The notes under the pieces: generated by a model
The model's input: the letters and a program-made list of their open reading frames with translations, nothing else
Told to the model about the DNA's origin: nothing
Databases searched by the model: none
Assembly (NCBI GenBank): GCA_964501185.1
Contig: CAZCRT010000004.1
Span: 1-64,000, forward strand
Direction of reading: 5' to 3'
Source of the DNA: BS150m-G50 sp964501185 [NCBI: uncultured Bacteroidia bacterium]
GTDB taxonomy: Bacteria; CAIWAD01; BS150m-G50
DNA length: 64,000 nucleotides
Shown here: piece by piece, positions 27,136 through 36,667 of the stretch
Numbering within the stretch: position 1 is the first letter of the stretch
Layout of the letters: each line of letters opens with the position of its first letter
Made by a program: the position numbers and the translations under genes

Positions 27136-27602
27136 ATAGCGAACGATTAAGGCAGAAGCAGATCAGCAGCTGGCTCGATGGAGAGTTATCACCAGAAGAG
27201 CTTGCTAGCTTTGAGCAGAAGATGCGGCAGGATTCTGAATTGGCAGTCCAGCTGAAGGCTAATCTCAAATCATATGAGCTGATAAAGGGATTACCGGAGA
27301 TTCCTGCACCTGGAGGTTTTCAGGAACGTATCAGGAAGGCACGTGCTGAAGTGGTGATAAACAGCGGTACAACTGTCAATTCCAGAGGATGGCGTCTGGT
27401 ATTGACAGTAGCAGGTGCGACTTTCCTTATCGGCCTGTTCTTTCAAACTACCGGCATTCAACAGAATATGGGCCCTGTCGCAGAACTGGACATGCCTGTT
27501 TCGGATAAATATGCTGTTGTCACAAGCGACAGTACTCATCTGCATCACGACAGTTCCACTACACTGCCGGAATTCCAGTTCACACCAGTATCAGGTCATT
27601 AA
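27132..27602 (+). CDS. Putative single-pass anti-sigma factor
   Basis: 156-residue protein whose N-terminus (ISSWLDGELSPEELASFEQKM) has the pattern of anti-sigma factors: a short helix with the DGELS motif in the cytoplasm. One membrane segment lies at about 88-103 and a periplasmic tail of about 50 residues follows. The HxxxCxxC zinc motif of ZAS-type anti-sigma factors is absent. The role is inferred mainly from coupling to the ECF sigma gene (ATGA overlap). Confidence 0.7.
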   Translation: MNSERLRQKQISSWLDGELSPEELASFEQKMRQDSELAVQLKANLKSYELIKGLPEIPAPGGFQERIRKARAEVVINSGTTVNSRGWRLVLTVAGATFLIGLFFQTTGIQQNMGPVAELDMPVSDKYAVVTSDSTHLHHDSSTTLPEFQFTPVSGH

Positions 27603-27772
27603 ACCTCAGTTGTCTGCGAGACATCTGAGTTGAAGGCAACACTCCCCCTCTTACCTCGACACTTTTATTCCCACAGCTGCAATTCTCACAAAAAGTATTA
27701 CATTACTTTCTTTCCGGACCATTCTATAAATACTGATATCCTGCGAGACTGACATCAAACAGCGGATCTATC
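27603..27772 (+). promoter_or_regulatory. Intergenic hairpin and candidate -10 box before the symporter
   Basis: A 10-bp stem with one T-T mismatch (27605-27615 with 27619-27629, GCG loop) follows the anti-sigma stop; without a T-run it is at best a weak terminator. TATAAA at 27725-27730 could be a -10 element for the symporter gene, with no clear -35 box at 16-18 nt. Confidence 0.3.
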
Positions 27773-29560
27773 ATGACCCTTACTCTGGTTGACTGGATTA
27801 TTGTTGTCGCTTACATAGTGTTCTCCCTGCTGGTAGGCCTGTATTTCAGGCGACGGGCCGGGAAGAATCTGGAATCGTATTTCATTTCAGGCCGCAGCCT
27901 GCCCTGGTGGCTGGTTGGTACTTCCATGGTAGCGACAACCTTTGCTGCTGATACACCATTAGCCATCACAGAGATGGTTCGAAGTCACGGAATCTGGCGC
28001 AACTGGTTCTGGTGGAATCTGGCACTGGGTGGAATTCTGAGTATATTTCTCTTCGCACGTCTCTGGCAACGAACCGGCGTACTGACTGATAATGAGTTGA
28101 TTGAACTGCGCTACAGTGGTAAGCCGGCTGCCTTTTTGCGAGGTTTCAAAGCCACCTACTTTGCCACGCTTTATAACTTCATCGTTATGGGATGGGTCAT
28201 AAACGGAATGGCTACTGTCATTCGCCAGCTTACCGGGCTACCGGCTGAACTGGCAATAATCAGTTGTATCACAATTGCACTTATCTATTCGGTAATGTCC
28301 GGCTACTGGGGAGTGGTGGTAACGGATCTGGTCCAGTTCGTACTGGCTATGGCAGGTTCCATTATTCTGGCAGTTATAGCGGTTCAACACGCTGGCGGGA
28401 TGGATGCGCTTATGGGCAAACTGTCCATGACCAGCGATTTCAACAGTAATACGCTCTCGTTTATTCCCGGTCCCTCTGATGGTGCCGCCTTCATTCAGTT
28501 CCTGCTCTTTATCACTGTGATGTGGTGGTCATCTCATAACGCCGATGGTGGTGGCTATCTGATCCAACGTATGCTGTCGGCGAGGAATGAGAAGCACGCC
28601 ACCCTGGCGACTCTCTGGTTCAACGTTGCCAATTACGCCCTGCGTGTCTGGCCCTGGATTCTGGTAGCACTCGTATCAATGGTACTTTTGCCTGAAATTG
28701 CTGAGAAGAAAGATGCCTACCCGGCTGTGATCAAAATGGTTCTGGGGCCCGGATTACGAGGCCTGCTGGTGACTACATTTCTGGCAGCATTCATGTCTAC
28801 CATAGACACCCATATGAACTGGGGTTCTTCCTATATCGTCAATGATGTATACAAGCGCTTTATCCGTCGGGATGCCACTGAAAGGCACTACGTATTTGTA
28901 TCACGTCTGGTTGGAGTACTGGTAATAGTCCTGGCAGCAGTAATCGCTTTCTATCTGCAGTCGATTGAGAAAGCCTGGATATTTGTCTGGGCCATGGGTG
29001 CTGGCATAGGTTCAGTGTTAATTCTGCGATGGTTCTGGTGGCGGGTCAGTGCCTGGTCTGAAATCGCTGCGCTCGGTGCATCCATTGCGGTCACAGTAGG
29101 GCTGGAGGTCACAGCATTTGTTCAAAATGCCGGACAGGGGACTTACAGCCTTTTCGCAACAGCACCTGTGATATTCGGCACTGAGATCGGATTGCACCAC
29201 AAGATAATAATGATTGTACCATTCTCGGTTTTATGTTGGGTGAGTGTTACCTTTTTAACGCCACCGACGCAGCGAGAAACCCTGCACAGTTTTCATAAAC
29301 TCGTTAAACCGGGTGGATTATGGCCCTGGCCAACCTCAAAAGAGCATTCAGTGCTACGTGACTTTCTGCCACTTTACCTGAGTGCGGTGGCACTGGTTTA
29401 TGGTTTGACTTTTGCCATCGGCAATTACATTTTTGGCAGGTTTGTAGCCGGAAGCGTTCTATTGCTGATAGCATTAATCGGCAGCGCAATCATCACCAGG
29501 TTCTTGAACCGGCAGAACTGGTCGGTAACTACACCTGATAAACAGGAAAACGGAGTTTAA
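27773..29560 (+). CDS. Sodium:solute symporter family protein
   Basis: Inner-membrane secondary transporter of the SSS/SLC5 family, 595 residues, about 13-14 hydrophobic segments. Recognisable features are LESYFISGRSLPWWLVGTSM near the first helices, TFAADTPL (the Na+-site region of TM1) and TFLAAFMSTIDTHMNWGSSY in the TM8 region. The substrate (sugar, amino acid or other) cannot be predicted. It is followed by an Xaa-Pro aminopeptidase after 1 nt, so it may be co-expressed with peptide degradation. Confidence 0.93.
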   Translation: MTLTLVDWIIVVAYIVFSLLVGLYFRRRAGKNLESYFISGRSLPWWLVGTSMVATTFAADTPLAITEMVRSHGIWRNWFWWNLALGGILSIFLFARLWQRTGVLTDNELIELRYSGKPAAFLRGFKATYFATLYNFIVMGWVINGMATVIRQLTGLPAELAIISCITIALIYSVMSGYWGVVVTDLVQFVLAMAGSIILAVIAVQHAGGMDALMGKLSMTSDFNSNTLSFIPGPSDGAAFIQFLLFITVMWWSSHNADGGGYLIQRMLSARNEKHATLATLWFNVANYALRVWPWILVALVSMVLLPEIAEKKDAYPAVIKMVLGPGLRGLLVTTFLAAFMSTIDTHMNWGSSYIVNDVYKRFIRRDATERHYVFVSRLVGVLVIVLAAVIAFYLQSIEKAWIFVWAMGAGIGSVLILRWFWWRVSAWSEIAALGASIAVTVGLEVTAFVQNAGQGTYSLFATAPVIFGTEIGLHHKIIMIVPFSVLCWVSVTFLTPPTQRETLHSFHKLVKPGGLWPWPTSKEHSVLRDFLPLYLSAVALVYGLTFAIGNYIFGRFVAGSVLLLIALIGSAIITRFLNRQNWSVTTPDKQENGV

Positions 29561-29561
29561 A

Positions 29562-30890
29562 ATGACGATGCTCAAGATCGCAGAACGAAATCGCCAGCGA
29601 CTTCTGGAGAACATGGAGGATGGCCTCCTCCTGCTAAAAGCTCCTCCGGAAATCTACCGTAATTCCGATATCAACTACACCTTTCGGCAGCATTCAAATA
29701 TATACTTCCTTACCGGACTAAGTGATCCTGATGTAGTGCTGGCGATTGAGAAGAAGGGCAAACGGAGTCGTTTTACTCTTTTCGTCCATCCTTTCAACCG
29801 TAAGCAGGCGATCTGGACTGGCAGCCTGGTTGGTCCCAGGGAAGCGCGAAACAGATACGGTGCACAATCAGCCAGATTACTGGACAGCTTTAAACAGGCG
29901 CTGCCGAAATTACTTGACGGACAACCGCATCTTTATCTGGATTTCGAAGAAGGAAGTGCATTTGCTGCTTTCATGCTTAAGGAACTCGGGAGAATGAGTG
30001 CGAATAACCGTGATGGGAAAAGTTATCCCACCAGCATTACAAATGCTGCGGCACTTCTGTCGGAGTTACGTCTGCGCAAGGAAGACGATGAGATTCAACT
30101 GATGCAGAAGGCTGCTGATGTTACAAGCGTCGCTTTCAGGAAAGCACTGAAGTCCCTGCGTCCAGGTATCAAGGAAGTTGAGTTACAGGCTATTCTTGAG
30201 CATGAGTTCAAGCGCAGTGGCGCTGATTGGGCGTACGGTACGATTGTGGCTGGTGGTGACAATGGCCTGATACTGCACTACATAAAGAATTGTGATACAT
30301 TGAAAGATGGTGATCTGGTTTTAATCGACGCCGGTGCCGAATATATGAATTACTCCGCAGATGTTACCCGCACCTGGCCGGTTAACGGGAAGTTCAGTCC
30401 CGCCCAGAAGCAGGTATACCAGGCGGTTCTAAAAGCGCAGAAAGCTGCAATTGCAGTTATAAAGCCGGGTATTTCCTTCCAGGAGATAGACCGTGTCGCG
30501 ACGCAGGTACTGGTAGAAGAACTTCTGCGAATGAAAGCCTTGAAAGGAAAACCGGCGGAGATTATCCGTAATAAGCGTCATGTTTCTTTCTATCCGCATG
30601 GTACCGGTCACTGGCTGGGACTGGATACACACGATGTGGGTCAGGTAAAACCGCATGGAAAGGAGAGAATCCTTGAAGCAGGTATGGTGCTGACTGTTGA
30701 ACCGGGTCTGTATTTCCAGAGAGATCGTCGTCAGACGCCCCCACGTCTGCGGGGAATTGCTATTAGAATAGAGGATGATGTGCTGGTCACTCCTGATGGG
30801 CACCGTGTTCTCACCGCCGACATTCCCAGGGAAGTAGAGGAGATCGAGCAGATTTGTGCGCCATTAGCGAAGGGGGCGAAAAGGAAATAA
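29562..30890 (+). CDS. pepP: Xaa-Pro aminopeptidase (M24B family)
   Basis: Cytoplasmic metallopeptidase removing N-terminal residues before proline, 442 residues. The N-terminal domain has QHSNIYFLTGLSDPD. The pita-bread catalytic domain keeps all metal ligands: two Asp in LIDAGAEY and SADVTRTWP, His in PHGTGHWLGLDTHD, Glu in VEPGLYF and Glu in IRIEDDVLVT. The ATG follows the symporter stop by 1 nt, and the TAA overlaps the start of the M23 gene by one base. The gene name is by family; substrate scope is not tested. Confidence 0.93.
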   Translation: MTMLKIAERNRQRLLENMEDGLLLLKAPPEIYRNSDINYTFRQHSNIYFLTGLSDPDVVLAIEKKGKRSRFTLFVHPFNRKQAIWTGSLVGPREARNRYGAQSARLLDSFKQALPKLLDGQPHLYLDFEEGSAFAAFMLKELGRMSANNRDGKSYPTSITNAAALLSELRLRKEDDEIQLMQKAADVTSVAFRKALKSLRPGIKEVELQAILEHEFKRSGADWAYGTIVAGGDNGLILHYIKNCDTLKDGDLVLIDAGAEYMNYSADVTRTWPVNGKFSPAQKQVYQAVLKAQKAAIAVIKPGISFQEIDRVATQVLVEELLRMKALKGKPAEIIRNKRHVSFYPHGTGHWLGLDTHDVGQVKPHGKERILEAGMVLTVEPGLYFQRDRRQTPPRLRGIAIRIEDDVLVTPDGHRVLTADIPREVEEIEQICAPLAKGAKRK

Positions 30891-31585
30891 TGGCAGGCTG
30901 GAGCAAACAACCGCTGGCGGTGAAATTCAGTTTACTGCTGGCAATACTCGGTTTACTGGGCACATCCCTCTTCCTTTACGAGATTCCGGCCCTGGTCTCC
31001 GCACGCAAATTGCGTCTGGAATGTGACTCATTACGTTATCAGGCATCCACCTGGCAACGCCTGCAGGTTGAACTGAGGCAACTGCAGGGCAGGGAACAAC
31101 GATTGCGCACACTGCTTGCTACCAGAATGGATCTCGCAGTCGATTCAGCACATGATCGCAGTGATGTGGGAAGATTGTTGTTGAGCAAAGTGGAATCAGG
31201 TGGTGTGTCAAGCCGGATACCGGTGATAAACCCTGTGCGTGGCGTACTCAGCAGTGAATTCGATCCGGATGCAGCACCAATGCACGGTGGTGTGGATATT
31301 GCCGGTGAGGAGGGGGATCTGGTTGTTGCGACTGCCAATGGGACAGTCATCTTTGCCGGCTGGTCTCCTGAATATGGAAATATGGTAATCCTGTTACATC
31401 ACGACAGTTTCGTCACCCGCTACGGACACTTGAAAACAGTGCTGGTAGAGGAGGGTGAAACTCTCTTTCAAGGCCAGTCACTGGGTGAACTCGGTAGTAC
31501 TGGTTTCTCAAGCGCGCCCCACCTGCACTATGAAATCTGGCAGGGAAAGCGAAGGCTTGATCCTCGTTTATTTCTACAATACTGA
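30890..31585 (+). CDS. M23/LytM-type peptidoglycan endopeptidase family protein
   Basis: 231-residue envelope protein: one N-terminal membrane segment (about 12-32), a coiled-coil-like stretch (about 38-80) and a C-terminal LytM domain (about 120-228). Zinc and catalytic residues are intact: H132 and D136 in HGGVD, H180 in RYGH, and H211/H213 in HLHYE. It is therefore likely an active endopeptidase, unlike the degenerate EnvC/NlpD type. ATG 30890 has AAGGA a few nt upstream and shares one base with the pepP stop. Confidence 0.9.
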   Translation: MAGWSKQPLAVKFSLLLAILGLLGTSLFLYEIPALVSARKLRLECDSLRYQASTWQRLQVELRQLQGREQRLRTLLATRMDLAVDSAHDRSDVGRLLLSKVESGGVSSRIPVINPVRGVLSSEFDPDAAPMHGGVDIAGEEGDLVVATANGTVIFAGWSPEYGNMVILLHHDSFVTRYGHLKTVLVEEGETLFQGQSLGELGSTGFSSAPHLHYEIWQGKRRLDPRLFLQY

Positions 31586-31744
31586 ACCCCTGCGCAGTCA
31601 TTTTCATCCCGGAATTTCTTTCGTTTACCCCGCCTGCAGTATAGCTTATATAATGCTCTGACCGACAACAAGTTATAATAGGGGAATGAACTGACCCGAC
31701 CTGCTATCGGTCTCCAATAAACACATTTGAAAGGAAGGTAAAGC
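31586..31744 (+). promoter_or_regulatory. Candidate promoter region of the yajC-def-fmt unit
   Basis: 159 nt without a gene. TATAAT occurs at 31649-31654 with TTTACC (31624-31629) 19 nt upstream, and a second TATAAT is at 31674-31679 without a clear -35. AAGGAAGG precedes the yajC start by about 6 nt. Either -10 could serve; promoter consensus in this lineage is unknown. Confidence 0.4.
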
Positions 31745-32059
31745 ATGGTGCATTTCCTCGCAGAGGCTGCTCCCCAGGGTGGTAGTTCCCTGATGATGTT
31801 CCTGCCGTATATACTCATTTTTGCGGTTATCTGGTTCCTGATGATACGACCACAGGCAAAGAAGCAGAAAGAACACCAGAAGATGGTAGCTGCCCTGCAG
31901 AAAGGTGACAAAGTGGTTACTGCCGGTGGCCTGCATGCTACTGTTGCTGATGTTCGCGAAGATGGGCAAAGTGTCTGGATAAAGATTGCTGACAGTGTGA
32001 AAGTTGAAATCGAACGCAATTCTGTACAGGCGGTCGTTCGTTCTAAAACCACAGAATAG
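31745..32059 (+). CDS. yajC: Preprotein translocase subunit YajC
   Basis: Small inner-membrane component associated with SecDF, 104 residues. Single hydrophobic segment at about 16-37 (MFLPYILIFAVIWFLMI), then the invariant RPQAKKQKEHQKM and the GDKVVTAGGLHATV domain. Length and order are typical. secD and secF are not adjacent; the gene stands before def and fmt, which act on nascent proteins. Confidence 0.96.
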   Translation: MVHFLAEAAPQGGSSLMMFLPYILIFAVIWFLMIRPQAKKQKEHQKMVAALQKGDKVVTAGGLHATVADVREDGQSVWIKIADSVKVEIERNSVQAVVRSKTTE

Positions 32060-32094
32060 AATGCTGACAGGCAGACATCTGAAAACATGAGACG

Positions 32095-32604
32095 ATGATG
32101 ACTTCAGAGATTCGCATAGTTGGTGATCCTGTATTACGTCAGCGCGCTGAAAATGTTACCCTGTTTAACAGTGATCTGATCCAACTGGTGGATGATCTCG
32201 TTATATCAATGCGTGAAGCACAGGGCATTGGATTGGCAGCACCGCAGATTGGTGTTTCCATGCGTGTGATACTGGTAGGTCATTTTGATGAAGATGATAC
32301 CATACAGATACAACCGATGATCAATCCCCGTGTAATCGATTCAAGTGGAAACTGTGAGATGGAAGAGGGCTGCCTTTCAGTACCGGGGATTCGGGAAATT
32401 GTAACTCGAGCCGAAACCGTTACAGTAGAATTCCAGGACCTCGATGGCAGGTTGCAGCAGCGTGAGTTGACTGACCTGGAAGCGAGGGTTTTCCAGCATG
32501 AGTATGATCATCTGGAAGGGATTCTCTTTGTTGACAGGATTTCACCTGTTCGCCGTGGCTTGATCCAGAACCAACTCAAGAAACTGACTCATGACAGGAG
32601 TTGA
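32095..32604 (+). CDS. def: Peptide deformylase
   Basis: Removes the formyl group from nascent N-terminal methionine. The three motifs are intact: GIGLAAPQIG (44-53), EGCLSVPG (91-98, metal ligand C93) and HEYDHLEG (135-142, H135 and H139 ligands, E136 catalytic). 169 residues. Two ATG codons in tandem (32095, 32098) are possible. fmt follows after 2 nt, the usual def-fmt pairing. Confidence 0.97.
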   Translation: MMTSEIRIVGDPVLRQRAENVTLFNSDLIQLVDDLVISMREAQGIGLAAPQIGVSMRVILVGHFDEDDTIQIQPMINPRVIDSSGNCEMEEGCLSVPGIREIVTRAETVTVEFQDLDGRLQQRELTDLEARVFQHEYDHLEGILFVDRISPVRRGLIQNQLKKLTHDRS

Positions 32605-32606
32605 TC

Positions 32607-33548
32607 ATGAGTATCATTTTCATGGGTTCCCCGGAATTTGCCGTAGTTTCCTTGCGTAAATTGTTACAGGCCGGATTACCGGTCAGTGCTGTTGTATCAC
32701 AACCTGACCGCCCGAGTGGAAGAGGCAGGAAAGTGCAACCTACTGCTGTAAGCGCTTTCTCACTGCAGAAACAGATACCCCTTTTCAGGCCGCAACGTCT
32801 GCGTAACGAAGAGACCCGAGCACAGTTATCACAGTTCAATCCCGATCTGTTTGTTGTTGTTGCTTACCGGATATTACCGAGGGCAATGTTGAGTATACCA
32901 TACCGGGGATCGATCAATCTGCATGGATCTCTGTTGCCACAATACCGTGGTGCTGCACCAATTCAACACGCGCTGCTCAATGGTGAAGTGAATACGGGAC
33001 TCACCACCTTTCTGCTGGATGAGCAGATAGATACAGGTGGAATTCTCCAGCAGGAGCAGGTTGTGATACATCCTGGCGATGACCATGGCTCTCTCCAGTC
33101 GAGGATGGCAGAGCAGGGAGCTGATCTGCTGCTCGAAACAGTACAGAAATATCTTGCCGGTGATTTACAGCCGGCACCGCAACCGGCAGGGGAATATAGA
33201 GCAGCTCCGCGAATCGGATCTGCTGACCGTTTGCTGAGCTTTGATCAGAGTGCCGGCCAGGTGAATAATAGAATCCGTGCATTATCACCGGCACCCGGCG
33301 CATACTGCCAGCTGGATGACAAACAACTGACGATATTTGCAGCAGTGGTGGTCGAGCAGGATGCTTCTGAGGAACCCGGTACAATCCTGCAGAGTGGTAA
33401 AGAGGGAATTCTGGTAGCTTGTACTCAGAATGCTCTGTTGATTAAAGAGCTGCAACTTAAGGGACGCAAGCGGATGGCTGCCGCGAGTTTTCTCAACGGT
33501 TACAGACTGACCCCCGGCATGAGACTGCTGGAGGGTGCCCAGTCATAA
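32607..33548 (+). CDS. fmt: Methionyl-tRNA formyltransferase
   Basis: Formylates initiator Met-tRNA for translation initiation. The catalytic residues N104, H106 and D142 are present in INLHGSLLPQYRGAAP and EQIDTGG, and a C-terminal OB-like domain covers about 205-313. ATG 32607 is preferred over the in-frame TTG 32601 because AGGAG lies 6 nt upstream and the protein then begins MSIIFMGSPEF, the usual Fmt N-terminus. Confidence 0.97.
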   Translation: MSIIFMGSPEFAVVSLRKLLQAGLPVSAVVSQPDRPSGRGRKVQPTAVSAFSLQKQIPLFRPQRLRNEETRAQLSQFNPDLFVVVAYRILPRAMLSIPYRGSINLHGSLLPQYRGAAPIQHALLNGEVNTGLTTFLLDEQIDTGGILQQEQVVIHPGDDHGSLQSRMAEQGADLLLETVQKYLAGDLQPAPQPAGEYRAAPRIGSADRLLSFDQSAGQVNNRIRALSPAPGAYCQLDDKQLTIFAAVVVEQDASEEPGTILQSGKEGILVACTQNALLIKELQLKGRKRMAAASFLNGYRLTPGMRLLEGAQS

Positions 33549-33585
33549 GTGAAAATGTATCACGTTTCCAATAATGGAGGATGAA

Positions 33586-34362
33586 ATGAAAAAGTACTTA
33601 TTGATCATGTTACTGCTGGTCAGCAGTGCAGCAGTTGTCTGCGCCGGTACAATTGAAGATGAGCTTAGACAGCTTGCTGAAGCGGAGCTGGCTGAGCAGG
33701 CCACGCCTGTGGTAGAGGCATTTCACAGCCTGATTAACCAGGGGTTGTATCACAACGCGGCTGCTCACGGTCTGCCTGGTTTTGATATCGGTTTTAAAGC
33801 ATTGCTGGTGCAGATTCCTGATGACAAGCAGACGGGGCTGCTGGAGACTACCGAGCTTTCCACTCTGCTAATGCCGGTCGTACAGGGATCAATCGGCCTT
33901 ATCAACGGGTTTCAGGTTACCGGTCGTTTCTTCACTTTAGATATTGGTGATGTCGGTAAGATGACCCTGTTTGGCGGTGGTGCCCGTTTTGAATTGAATG
34001 AGATTGTGGATATTCCGCTTCTGGCCCCACGAGTTTCGCTCCAGTATTTTTTCAATCACTTTGCAATGGGTGATGTTGCCACTTCCAGCAGCAGCAGTTA
34101 CGATCTTATCGTAAGTAAAAAACTGTTCGTCATCGAACCCTATGCAGGTATCGGTTACTCAACTACCAAAATGGGTTTTGAATACTCTATTGAGGATATT
34201 CAGCCGGTAGTTGATGTCTCTTCAGAGATTGAAACCAGCTCGACACGGATGGCTCTTGGCTTTAACTGGATACCTTTCCCGCTTCTGCGGATGAACGCAG
34301 AGTACTCGCTGCTTTCCGGATACCAGCAGGCCAGTATGGGACTGATAATTTCATTTCTATGA
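33586..34362 (+). CDS. Uncharacterised outer-membrane beta-barrel protein
   Basis: 258-residue exported protein. Signal peptide about 1-21 (MKKYLLIMLLLVSS...CAG), then a short helical part (about 22-55) and glycine- and aromatic-rich beta strands to a C-terminal phenylalanine-leucine (IISFL), the pattern of small outer-membrane barrels; it resembles DUF6588-type proteins. ATG 33586 follows TGGAGGA. It lies between fmt and dxr without close functional partners. Function unknown. Confidence 0.62.
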   Translation: MKKYLLIMLLLVSSAAVVCAGTIEDELRQLAEAELAEQATPVVEAFHSLINQGLYHNAAAHGLPGFDIGFKALLVQIPDDKQTGLLETTELSTLLMPVVQGSIGLINGFQVTGRFFTLDIGDVGKMTLFGGGARFELNEIVDIPLLAPRVSLQYFFNHFAMGDVATSSSSSYDLIVSKKLFVIEPYAGIGYSTTKMGFEYSIEDIQPVVDVSSEIETSSTRMALGFNWIPFPLLRMNAEYSLLSGYQQASMGLIISFL

Positions 34363-34372
34363 TCTATAGCTG

Positions 34373-35572
34373 ATGCCCGGGTTTTTAATCAGAGTTTCTC
34401 GAAAGCCTGTTCCGGGATACAAAAGTGGAACGCAATTGCAGAAATTGATAATCATTGGGTCTACCGGCTCAATTGGCAGAAGTACGCTGGATGTTGTCAG
34501 ACAGCATCCGGAGCGATTTCAAGTTACTACACTTGCAGCCGGCAGTAATGCTGAACTGTTAATACGGCAGGCGCTGGAGTTCAAGCCGTTGCTGGTGCAT
34601 ATAGCTGATGCTGAGCATTATCCACAGGTTCGTGATGCGCTGAAGCCGCTGGGAATAGAGGTTGCTAACGGGCTGGAACAGCTGCAGCAACTGCCAACTG
34701 TGGGTGTTGGTGATACTGTTGTCAACGCAATCGTTGGTAATCGCGGGCTTGGAGTGGTAGTTAACGCCATCGAATCAGGCAAGCGGATTTGCCTGGCCAA
34801 TAAAGAGCCTCTTGTTTCAGCAGGTAAACTGGTGCGGCAGATGCTGGAAGAACGGCAGGTTGAGTTACTACCAATCGACTCTGAACATTCCGCCATTTTA
34901 CAGTGTATTCAGGGAGAAGATCCCGCACAGATCAAGCGTATGATCCTGACGGCATCCGGTGGGCCTTTTTATAAACGAACATCACTGGAGGGGATAAATA
35001 AAGCTGAAGCATTGCACCATCCAAACTGGTCTATGGGTTCAAAAATAACAATTGACTCCGCCACTCTTGTAAACAAGGGGCTGGAGCTTATCGAGGCCTA
35101 CTGGCTTTATCCGGTTGCAATAGATGATATCGATGTCGTAATACATCCACAGTCAATTGTACATAGCCTGGTAGAATTCAGGGATGGATCATTCAAGGCT
35201 CAATTAGGTCTACCCGATATGCGGATTCCGATTCAATATGCCCTGACATTTCCGGAACATATCGATCTGCAAATGGAAAGTCTTGATCTGGTTGCTGTCG
35301 GGGAATTGACTTTTCATGAGCCTGATGAAAGTCTATTCCCTTCAATCGGCTTTGCCAGAGAAGCGCTCAAAAAGGGTGGAACCTATCCTGCAGCACTTAA
35401 TGCCGCAAATGAAGCTGCGGTTGAAATGTTTCTGTCGGGGCGAATTGAGTTCAACATGATCTTTCAGATGATTGAGGATACACTCACCGAACATATCTCT
35501 ATTGATAATTACACGCTGGAAGATATTTTCACACTTGATGTGGAGATCCACCAGAAACTTACTGCGAGCTGA
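34373..35572 (+). CDS. dxr: 1-deoxy-D-xylulose-5-phosphate reductoisomerase
   Basis: Second step of the MEP isoprenoid pathway (DXP to MEP with NADPH). Motifs: GSTGSIGRSTL (NADPH binding), LANKEPLVSAG, PIDSEHSAI (metal-binding D and E), TASGGPF, and the flexible loop HPNWSMGSKITIDSATLVNKGLELIEA. ATG 34373 gives 399 residues, but no ribosome site precedes it. TTG 34436, with GGAA upstream, would remove 21 residues of atypical extension and begin MQKLIIIGSTGSIG, closer to other Dxr proteins; the true start is uncertain. It precedes rseP by 3 nt, a common dxr-rseP arrangement. Confidence 0.96.
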   Translation: MPGFLIRVSRKPVPGYKSGTQLQKLIIIGSTGSIGRSTLDVVRQHPERFQVTTLAAGSNAELLIRQALEFKPLLVHIADAEHYPQVRDALKPLGIEVANGLEQLQQLPTVGVGDTVVNAIVGNRGLGVVVNAIESGKRICLANKEPLVSAGKLVRQMLEERQVELLPIDSEHSAILQCIQGEDPAQIKRMILTASGGPFYKRTSLEGINKAEALHHPNWSMGSKITIDSATLVNKGLELIEAYWLYPVAIDDIDVVIHPQSIVHSLVEFRDGSFKAQLGLPDMRIPIQYALTFPEHIDLQMESLDLVAVGELTFHEPDESLFPSIGFAREALKKGGTYPAALNAANEAAVEMFLSGRIEFNMIFQMIEDTLTEHISIDNYTLEDIFTLDVEIHQKLTAS

Positions 35573-35575
35573 TTT

Positions 35576-36667
35576 ATGACCCTGTTATATTTTGCAATTG
35601 TCCTGAGTCTCATCGTCTTCGTCCATGAACTGGGACACTACATAGCTGCACGTCTCACCGGGGTCAGAGTTGAGGTGTTTTCACTGGGTTTTGGCAAACG
35701 GCTAACCGGATGGCGACATGGTGATACCGATTACCGAATCAGTATGTTTCCGTTGGGCGGATATGTTCGCATGTCAGGTATCATTGACGAGTCTGCCGGT
35801 TTGCCGGACGGTAGCGGTGAAGCGCTGACAGGTGCTGACTGGGAGTTCATGTCAAAGAACTGGTTACAGAAAATATTCATCCTGGCTGCTGGTGGCATCA
35901 TGAATTTTGCCCTGGCCTGGTTCATATTTGCCATCCTGATCGGCAGTACCGGTATCAATGAAGCGGATAATCAGCCGGTTATTGGCCAGGTGTCACCGGA
36001 GTGGCCTGCTGCGGAAGCGGGCTTGCTGCCTGGTGATCGTATCATCAGCCTGAACGACCTCCAACTCGACTCATGGGAAGAGATAAGCAGTGCAGTACAT
36101 GCACATCCCGGGGAAGCTGTTGTACTGACCTATGAGCGTTCCGGAATGGTTTTCTGTGATACAATTACTACCAGAGCTGAGCAGCAGATAATTGACGGGC
36201 ACCTACGGGAAGTAGGATTAATAGGTATCGTACCATCCTTAACGCACAGGCAGGTTGGTCTGGTTGAGGCCTGCCTGCTTGCAGGAAGCCGCTCGTACGA
36301 CCTCCTGCGTTTATCTGCCGTTCAACTGGTCATCCTGGTTCGCGGAGAAGCATCCATGCGCGATCTGGGTGGGCCGATTTTCATAGCTCAGCTTTCTGGC
36401 GAAGCAGCCCGCAACGGACTGGTGTCATTCCTCTCCTTCATTGCAATCATCTCACTTCATATTGGATTTCTGAACCTGTTACCTCTACCGGTTCTCGATG
36501 GTGGGCACATTGTCATCACCAGTGTGGAGGCCTTGATCAGGCGGCCGCTGTCGATGAATCTGAAGCTGCGTATTCAACAGGTAGGATTGATTCTGTTACT
36601 CTTCCTGATGGTGATCGCATTGCGAAACGATCTCCTGCGGTTTGGACTCTTCGGGGGTAGCGGGTGA
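35576..36667 (+). CDS. rseP: Site-2 membrane metalloprotease RseP
   Basis: Intramembrane zinc protease (M50) that in other bacteria cleaves anti-sigma factors and signal-peptide remnants. HELGH (H17, E18, H21) lies in the first membrane helix; SLGFGKRLTGW and FPLGGYVRMSG follow. There is one PDZ domain (about 135-205), and the third ligand region LPLPVLDGGH is near 298-308. 363 residues. An ECF/anti-sigma pair at 26542-27602 is a plausible but unproven substrate system. It overlaps the TPR lipoprotein gene by 4 nt. Confidence 0.95.
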   Translation: MTLLYFAIVLSLIVFVHELGHYIAARLTGVRVEVFSLGFGKRLTGWRHGDTDYRISMFPLGGYVRMSGIIDESAGLPDGSGEALTGADWEFMSKNWLQKIFILAAGGIMNFALAWFIFAILIGSTGINEADNQPVIGQVSPEWPAAEAGLLPGDRIISLNDLQLDSWEEISSAVHAHPGEAVVLTYERSGMVFCDTITTRAEQQIIDGHLREVGLIGIVPSLTHRQVGLVEACLLAGSRSYDLLRLSAVQLVILVRGEASMRDLGGPIFIAQLSGEAARNGLVSFLSFIAIISLHIGFLNLLPLPVLDGGHIVITSVEALIRRPLSMNLKLRIQQVGLILLLFLMVIALRNDLLRFGLFGGSG

